A stretch of DNA of 64,000 nt from Pyxidicoccus xibeiensis (GTDB lineage: Bacteria > Myxococcota > Myxococcia > Myxococcales > Myxococcaceae): NCBI RefSeq assembly GCF_024198175.1, contig NZ_JAJVKV010000012.1, positions 1 through 64,000 of the forward strand, read 5' to 3'. Of the stretch, positions 23,564-31,500 are shown piece by piece. How positions within the stretch are numbered: position 1 is the stretch's first letter; each line of letters starts with the position of its first letter. The position numbers and the translations under genes were made by a program. Below the pieces are notes generated by a model. The model had not been told where the DNA came from, did not search any database, and was given only the letters and a program-made list of their open reading frames with translations.

Positions 23564-24499
23564 CTACAGCGCGGCCCAGAGATAGACGGCCGAGTAGGTC
23601 TGCGCTGGGTCGTAGTAGGTCTTCCCCACCGCCGTATCGATGTAGATGTTCGTCAGCCACCGGGTGGAGTCGAACTCGAAGACGCCATTCTCCGCCGACA
23701 GCACCGGCACGCCCGCGCCCATGCTGACGCTGTACACGGGGACCGGCTCGGACGCCGTCGCCTTGAACCGCCCGAAGAAGGACTGCAGCAGCACCACCGC
23801 GCCCTTCAGCGGCACGGGCGCACCCGTCTCCACGCGAAGCCGCCGCGTCCCCCAGTTGGTGTCATCGACCTCGTACTGTGCTTCGTCCGAGACGAGCCCG
23901 AACCACGCCCCCTCCTCCGCGTCCGCCAGCACCAGTCCTGACGGGTCCACCGTGCAGCCGGAGGCGCCGTCGCCCGTCAGCGTCGCCGCGCCCGTGACGT
24001 AGGCGGCGCCCGGAGTGGTGATGGACGCCGCGACTCCCGCCGAGGCGCCGACCCCGCTCACGTCGTGGCTGCCAGAGGTGTAGGCGAGCTTGAAGCCCGT
24101 CAGGACGGCGGAGGCGAACGCCGGCCAGGCCACCACGCTCTGCGGCTGCGACATCTCCCCCGTCGCCAGGCCCGAGCTGCTCACGATGAACCGCGTGCTC
24201 GAAGCACCCCCCACCCACGCGAGCACAGTGACCCCCACCCGGGAGGCGGTGATGGGCGTGCCCGTCACGGTGGCCTTCACCTTGACCTGCCGCCGGCTGT
24301 CCTCCCCCGCGTTCTCCCGCGTCAGCTGCACCCCGAACCCGGAGATGCTGGAGCCCACCAGGCCGATGACCGTCGCATCGATGTCGAAGGTGATGTCGAA
24401 GCGCGAGATGCCGTACAGCGCCAGCGCCACGTCCCCCGAGAAGTCGAACGTCGCCGTGTCGCCAGAGGCGACTTCCTGGTAGCCGAATTCCCAGCTCAT
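23564..24499 (-). CDS. Beta-rich protein of the RHS operon, distal gene (unknown family)
   Basis: A 311-residue protein with no signal peptide and no Cys-rich or membrane part. It is rich in Val, Thr, Ser and Gly and looks like beta-sandwich repeats. It is paralogous to the gene before it: LYGISRFDITF corresponds to MAGLSYFRTYY, VGVTVLAWVG to VRITVVAALG, and VLTGFKLAYTSGS to FLSGFFIAGTSAM. Its ATG overlaps the previous stop (ATGA), so the two are made in step. It ends NIYIDTAVGKTYYDPAQTY. I recognise no family. The shared operon suggests it works with the giant RHS protein. Confidence 0.75.
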   Translation of the reverse strand: MSWEFGYQEVASGDTATFDFSGDVALALYGISRFDITFDIDATVIGLVGSSISGFGVQLTRENAGEDSRRQVKVKATVTGTPITASRVGVTVLAWVGGASSTRFIVSSSGLATGEMSQPQSVVAWPAFASAVLTGFKLAYTSGSHDVSGVGASAGVAASITTPGAAYVTGAATLTGDGASGCTVDPSGLVLADAEEGAWFGLVSDEAQYEVDDTNWGTRRLRVETGAPVPLKGAVVLLQSFFGRFKATASEPVPVYSVSMGAGVPVLSAENGVFEFDSTRWLTNIYIDTAVGKTYYDPAQTYSAVYLWAAL

Positions 24500-25497
24500 C
24501 GTGCACCTCCGGCCGGCCGCCGTGAGATTTCGGCGACCACGAACGCAGTCAGGTTGCTCGTCGGAGGTGGCTCGATGCCGTAGTCGTCCCCCGAGCGTGA
24601 GTTGAAGATGTTCATGATGAGTGTCCCGGAGATGCTGCCATCCGCGGAGATGCTCAGCGTGTCGGAGGTGACGCCCGCCTCGAAGAGCTCCAGGTCGCTC
24701 TTCTCGTCGTCCTCGAGGTCGAGCGTCACGTTCTGCAGGAGCACCCCGGCCCGGCGCACCGTCTCACCCTCCGCGAGGGAGGGCTTCACGCTGAAGTCGC
24801 ACTTCACGCCCAGGCTCTCGCTGATTTCGTCCCACTGGTCGGAGTTCGTGTCGATGGACAGCACCCGGTACGACGTCACCCCGTCCGTCGACAGGAAGGC
24901 CACGTCCGCCTTGCCGGTCAGCTCCTCGTCTCCGCTGAGCGACGCCGTCCCCGACACGGTCGCCAGGGCTCCGCCGGGCTTCGCCATGGACGTGGTGAGC
25001 GACAGGCTGCTCACCTCCATGGCGCTGGTGCCCGCGATGAAGAAGCCGGAGAGGAACGCGCGCGTGTCCGCCGTCGAGGAGGCAATGGGAATGGACTCGC
25101 CCCACGTCCCATTGAGGCCGTAGAGGTTGCCCGCCACCACCTGGTTGTTGGAGATGGTGCGGCCGAGCGCGGCGACGACGGTGATGCGCACGAAGCTGTC
25201 GTGCCCGCTGCCATCCGTGGAGCTCGCCGCCTCGCCACCCGTGTAGTTGGTCATCACCAGGTTCGCGGTGACGAGGACGGCGTCCTCGGCGAGGTTGGTC
25301 ACCAGCGTCACGCTGAGCTGGCCCACCGGCTCGGAGGTGGCGCCGTTGTCGGCGTAGTACGTCCGGAAGTAGCTGAGCCCCGCCATCGCCGCGAGCACGC
25401 GCTCACCCGGCAGCAGGTCCTCGCTGAAGTCGACCCGCATCGGCGAGGCCCACGTCTTGTCCTTCGGCATCACCGCCGTCTTCACGCAGATTCTCAT
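24496..25497 (-). CDS. Beta-rich protein of the RHS operon, middle gene (unknown family)
   Basis: A 333-residue protein without signal peptide. The N-terminal 110 residues (RVDFSEDLLPGERVLAAMAG, SYFRTYYADNGATSEPVGQL, VTLVTNLAEDAVLVTANLVM) read as a beta-sandwich, vaguely like H-type lectin domains. A second half follows (ADVAFLSTDGVTSYRVLSID, FSVKPSLAEGETVRRAGVLL). AAGGAAGG precedes the ATG. It starts 39 bases after the RHS gene ends and overlaps the next gene by four bases. It is a paralogue of that next gene. No named family; a carbohydrate-binding or cargo role is speculation. Confidence 0.75.
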   Translation of the reverse strand: MRICVKTAVMPKDKTWASPMRVDFSEDLLPGERVLAAMAGLSYFRTYYADNGATSEPVGQLSVTLVTNLAEDAVLVTANLVMTNYTGGEAASSTDGSGHDSFVRITVVAALGRTISNNQVVAGNLYGLNGTWGESIPIASSTADTRAFLSGFFIAGTSAMEVSSLSLTTSMAKPGGALATVSGTASLSGDEELTGKADVAFLSTDGVTSYRVLSIDTNSDQWDEISESLGVKCDFSVKPSLAEGETVRRAGVLLQNVTLDLEDDEKSDLELFEAGVTSDTLSISADGSISGTLIMNIFNSRSGDDYGIEPPPTSNLTAFVVAEISRRPAGGAR

Positions 25498-25536
25498 CGG
25501 CCTTCCTTGTCGCCGCGCCCGAGAGGGGCCCGGGCT

Positions 25537-28500
25537 TCACGACTCTTCATTCGTTCCCGCCACGTCGATGATGAGGTTGGCCGGGACGAGGGCGACCGCG
25601 CTGGCGCCCAGGACGCCTACCGCGGCGACTCCGCCCAGTGCCACCTTGCCGGCGGTGCTCATGGCGCCGAGCTTGCCCATGGCCCGGTCCTTCACGGCGT
25701 AGCGGTTGCTGGCGTAGCCGAAGGCCGAGCCCGCGATGCCCACCGTGGCCCCCCAGAGCAGGTCTCCGACGACGTCCCACCTGTCCTGCTTGTCCGTCTC
25801 GAACAGGTCCCGCTCGTACACGAGGTTCGTCAGCGGTATCGACACCAGCCCCGCCACCGTGTAGCCGACCGTGTTGCCCACCAGGCTGAGCGGGAAGGCC
25901 ACCATGAACTGCTCCCACGCGTCCTGGGCGGGGTTGAGCCTCTTCTCGAGCTTGTCCCAGTAGGTGGCCTCGGACAGCCACGTCTTGACGCGTGTCCAGC
26001 GGGAGGGCTCCAGCTGCTCCTCGGCGGACAGCAAGGCGAGCTGATTGGGGAACCCCTTCACACGCTGCTCGCGGCGCTTCTTGCCGCCGCCCCGGATTCC
26101 GCCCGCCATGCCACCCCGGATGAAGCCAGTCACCCCTCCCACGGCCATCTCTCCGAGGAACTCCTTCGTGCTCCAGTCGTCGGTGGTCAGCGCGTACATC
26201 ATGCCGTTCCACGCGCCCGCGGAGAAGGTGCTGGAGAGCGCCATGAGTCCGGCCGTCGCGAGGCCCGTCGTCACGGGGATGAACAGCCCGGCCACGGTGA
26301 CGCCCACGGAGACGACGCCGAGGAACACGGCGAGGGTCGTCCGGCCAGCGTCGGAGATGCACCCCGTCGGGTCCACCAGCGCGGTGGGGTGGTTGCCCAC
26401 GTAGCTGTAGGGACTGGCGAACTCGTTGGCCGGGTCCGTGGAGTAGAAGCGGCCCACCGCCGGGTCGTACAGGCGGGCGTTGAAGTCGTAGAGGCCCGTC
26501 TCCGCGTCGTACCCGGCGCCGGTGTAGCGCTGGCTCATCCACGGCGCGGCGTCCGCGGTGTCGCGCGGCGAGCCGAAGGCCGTGTAGCCGAAGCCCGCCA
26601 CCAGCGCGCCCTCCGCGTCGAACAGCGCCCGCGTCGACTGGAGCCTGTCGCTCGCGGCGTGGTAGCGGGCGCCGTTGCGGTACACCACGGGCAGGCCCGT
26701 GGGCCCCGGCACGAAGAGCACCGTGTCCCCGCCGCCGGTGCGGAACAGCGGCCGGTCCTGGCCGGGGAACTGGAAGCGGCGCTCCTCGCCGCCCGAGCCG
26801 CGCACCCGAGTGGCCACGCGCAGGCCGTCCGAGTCGTACGCGTACTCGACGGTGCGCTCGTCGCTGGCGCCGGGGCGCACGGTGATGCGGCAGGGCAGCA
26901 CCGTGCCGGGCGCGTAGGTGAAGTCGAGGTCCGCCGGGCCGGCGCCCAGCGTGCGGCGGGACGCCACCGTGCCGTCGGCGCGGTAGGTGTACGCGGTCTG
27001 CGCGCCGTCGGGCCAGGCCACCGCGTCCAGCCGGTTGGTGCCCGCCACGTAGGTCATCCGGGCGCCGGAGAACTGGCGGATGTTGCCGTTGAGGTCGCCG
27101 TCGTACTGGAACTGCTCCGGAGTGCCGACGCCCTCCACCGTGTCCGCGGCGGTGATGCGGCCCAGCCCGTCATAGCCGTACGCGAGCTGCTCGCGCTGCG
27201 CGCCGAGCGACGCGCTCGCGCCGCGCACGTTGTTGTCGGGAGAGAAGGTATAGCCCTGCGCGGCGCGCGTCTGCCCGGTGGCGGAGGTCTCCAGCAGGTG
27301 GCCCGGCGAGTCGTAGTCCAACGCCCAGGACACGGGGCCCGCCTGGCTCACCCGCACCCGCGCCATCGCATCCAGCTCGAACGAGGCCAGCCTCGCGCCC
27401 GTCGCGTCCTGGATGGAGGTGACGTTGCCCAGGGCGTCACGGCCGTAGCGCAGCAGGCCGGGCTCGGGGAAGAGCGAGCGGGGCAGGCCGATGCGCACGG
27501 TGGCCTCCGTGTTGTCGTAGCCGAAGTCCACCTCGTAGGGCCCCGTCACCTCGCCGTCGTCCCACGTCACGCTCAGCGCGCGCGCGGCGAGCAGCCCCAG
27601 GGGCGTCCAGCGGTACGTGGACTCCACCGCCGCGGGCGCGCCCGTGTCCTGGGAGCGGGTGCGCATCAGCTGGCCGAGCGCCAGCGGGTCGCTGCCGTCG
27701 CCGTCGTAGTGCCAGAGCCCGGTGGTTACCGCGCCGCTGGCCGGGTCCGTCAGCGGCCAGCCGGGCGTGTTCGCGCGGGTGCTCAGCAGCGGCTCGTCCC
27801 AGGCGCCCGCCACGTGGCCCCGCGCCGTCATGCGGCCCATCACGTCGTACGTCATCCAGGTGATGCGGCCGTCCGCCGCGTCCACGGACGATTGGACGAA
27901 GCGCGCCAGGCCGCCACGGTCATGGAGGTAGCGGGACTCGCCCGAGTCGGGGGTGGACTCGGAGCGCAGCCGCCCGAGGCAGTCGTAGTCGCGGACGATG
28001 GCCGTGCCCGTGCCGTCCCTCCAGCCGTCGGGGAGGATGCTGCGGGTGCGCGTGCCGCCCGGCTCGAGGGAGACGGCCGCGGCGGAGACGAACGTGGCGC
28101 CGTCCGCCAGCGGCACGAGCCGCGCGAGCGGCGTGTCCTTCGCGTCCGTCACATGCAGGCGCTGCTCCCGCGTGGGAGACACGTACGTCGTGACGCGGAA
28201 GTCGGTGGCCGGCAGGCCCAGTCCGGGCAGCACCGGTGTGCTCGCCGCGTAGTGGATTTTCGTCGTGGGCCGCGAGGCCTCCGGAGTGGTGTACGGGTCG
28301 ACGATGGCCCACGCCGCGCCCGGCAGGCCCACCTCCACCGGGCGCCCCAGGGGGGACGCCTCCAGCCGCTGCCGCGTGTACGGGTAGCCGCCATCCGCCG
28401 AGCGGTCTGCCTCGCCGTTCCAGTAGTCCGCGGCGTCGCCGGTCATCACCCCGCTGCCCGCGAGCGACGCCTCGAAGGCCTCCACGTCCACCAGCCCGGG

Positions 28501-31500
28501 GCGGTAGAGCAGCGGGGCCAGCGAGGCGTCCGAGCCGAAGTGTCCGGGCACGGGCTTCGTCTTGACGACGTCGCGTCCCAGCGTGTCCTGGATGCGCTGG
28601 GTGACGAGGTAGGTGGCGCCGCCGAGCGCGTGGAACTGGCGGTCCGTGCCGGTGGCGTCCTGCAGGCGCGCCTCCAGCGAGGGGCCCTCCACCCACGCCA
28701 GGTTGCGCAGGCCCAGCGTCCCCGTGCCCGACGTGAGCACCGGCGCGCCGCGCACCTGGGCGGCCACCGAGAACACCAGCCCCGCGTCCGTCCAGAAGAG
28801 GAGCCGGCCTCCCGTCACCACGAGCAGGAGCGAGGCCGGGCTGGACGCGCCCTCGCCCACCGGGGCCACCTCCACGCCGCCCACCTCCAGGCGCCACGCG
28901 CCGTCCCAGGACAGCCGCGCGGCTTCGCCCACGGTGAAGCCGAAGCCCGGCGCCAGCCGCGCCGGCCCGCCGTCCAGCGCCACCGGCTCGACGTAGAGGG
29001 CCCAGTCGTCAGTCTCCGTCGCCGTGGCGGTGAGCGACGCGTCCGCGGAGTCCTCATGCCTCAGCACGCCTCCGTCCGCGCGCCACGCGCCATCCGGAGA
29101 GGGTGCCCACGCGTCCCGCCACGCCTCACCGTCGCGGAACGTCTGCAGCGAGCCGCCTCGGGTGGCCTTGATGGAGACCTGCGTGTTGGGGTCCTCCGGC
29201 GAGAAGGTGGCGTGCCGCTGCCGGGAGCTGAACTCGAGCTGCAGGCTCCGGAGCTGGCCGTTGGCGCGCACCATGCCGAGCATGCGCCGCGCCGGCCCGT
29301 AGGCCACGCGCGACGTCAGCCCTCCGAGGCCCACGTGAGCGGTGAGCTTGTGGGTGCTCGGCTCGAAGGACTGCGCGAGGACGTGCGACTCGCGCGGGTA
29401 GAAGCCCACGTCGTCCACCCACACCTCGCCGCCGCCGGCCTCCACGCGCAGCTCGACGGACAGCGGCGCACCGGACGCCAGCCGCGCGGCGTGCTCCGCC
29501 AGCGGAATGGCGGTCTGCACCCAGGCCCACCGCCCGGAGGTGTCCTCCAGCGGGAGGCGCAGGGGCTCACCCGCCGCACCTCCGCCGGACGTCACGGTGA
29601 TGACCAGCGCGGGCGCACCCCCGGCGGGCGCGCCCCTGGGCCGCGTGTACCAGCAGCCGGCGACGTAGGTGCGCGCGTTGGCGGCGGGCGTCAGCGGGGC
29701 GCGCGTCAGCGTCGCCGTGCCGCCCGGCAGCCAGGCGGACCGGACGCCCGTGTGGGCGCGGGTCTCGACGACAGCGGCGCCCCCGGCGAACGTCCATGCG
29801 GACAGCGACTCCTGGGGCTCGAAGCCGCACGCGTCGGCCTCCTGGGCGGCGAGGTCCGCGTTGGTCACCATCAGCAGTGGCAGCTGCCCGGAGTCATTCA
29901 CGCGCGTGCTGTGTGCCACCCCCAACTCATCCAGCGACAGCGTCGCGAGCCCGCCGCTGTCGCGCGTCTGGATGCGCGTGCGCGCGTACCACTCGGGAGG
30001 CGGGGTGCCCGCACTGGAGAAGGGGAACCACGCGGCATCCGGCGCCGTGGAGCCGCCCCAGTCATACCGGGCGGCCACGTCCAGCACCGTCCAGCCGCCA
30101 CCGGCCTGGAAGGCGCCGAACGTCGTCGCCGCGCACGCGGACGTGGAGACCGCTCCTCCCGTGGGCTGCACCTGGGTGCGAAGCTGCGCGACGAGCGTCA
30201 GCACGTTCTCCCACGCGAGCGCCCGGTACGCGGGCACTGCGGCGGCGAAGGTGGTGGACATCGTCGTCGTCCACGTCTTCCCGTAGACGTCCCGCGTGTC
30301 GAAGGACTCGGACGTGGTGCCGCCCGTCAGCGGCGCGGGGAAGCCGCCGAGGTAGCCATAGCGCGTCACCAGCGGCAGGCCGTCCTTCATGGAGCTGATA
30401 GTCGCGGGCCGCACGTACGCGCCATGCAGCGCCACCTCGCTCCACGCGCCCGCGACGGCGTCCGCCAGGGACGTGAAGCCGGCGCGCGTGGTGAAGACGT
30501 CCCAGGTGTTCGTCTCGCTGGCGACCAGCCGGCCCGTGTAGCCGCGCACCGCGGTGGGCGACTTCGCGTCCTCGTCGCTGTCCACGTTGTACAGCCGCCC
30601 GGTGGCGGGGTCCTCCACGGACCAGTACAGGTAGCGCCCCTCGACGCTGCGGGCCTCGTACACGGCCTGGGAGGACAGGGCCACGCTGGCGGGGAACAGC
30701 GCGCGCAGGGCGTCGGGCACGGGGGTGCCGGGCGGCACGTCGGGCGTGAGGCCCAGCGCGGGAGAGGTGGGCGCGGCGAACAGCGCGGCGCCCTCGAAGG
30801 TGAGCGTCTGCAGGGGCTGGCCGTCCAGCATGCTCAGCCCGCCCGGCGTCGCCCCGTTGTCGTAGGTCGTCACGGTGCGGCCGCCGTGTGACGCGGACGC
30901 GTCGTCACAGCCTTCCCACGCCGTCGAGCGGTAGTACTTGATGACGTCGCCGGAGGCGTCGCAGGCCGCGCTCACGCGGTCGAAGCTCCACGTGGAGCGC
31001 AGCGGCGCGCCGAAGCCGGTGTCGATGTTCAGCGAGCGCACCGGCCAGTCCACCAGCGGGCCCTGGATGTCATTGCCCACGAAGCGGTGCAGGGCGAGCC
31101 ACGGCGCGCGGTCGAAGTCGGGCGCCGTCTGCGGATAGGTGACGAAGGTGCTCGGGCCCGCGGGGCTCTTGCCGGCGCGGGGCGGCGACAGCATGCCGTC
31201 GCGAGACAGCGCGCTGTGGTACGTCTGCCCGACGATGGTGGACGTGGACTTCGCGCGCCCGTTCTCCAGCACCGCGAGCGCGAGCTGCGCGGCGCCCTTG
31301 CCCGGCGGAAGCCGCCACGCGACGAACTCGGGGGCGCCGTCCACGACGCTGAAGGAGTCCACGCCGGACGGAGCGCCCGCGTAGACGGGCTGCTGGCTCT
31401 CCGGCCCCGACCACGACGCAGAGGTGCCCCGGTACCAGACGGTGTCGGAGGCGACGATGAAGTCTCCGCCCGTGGCCGCGGGGTAGCCGGAGTCCTCGCC

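Noticed and set aside
25201-30891. A 1896-codon open frame on the plus strand
   Set aside because: It is antisense to the RHS gene, is rich in Arg, His, Gly and Ala, and has no motif. Long antisense frames are expected where third positions are nearly all G or C.
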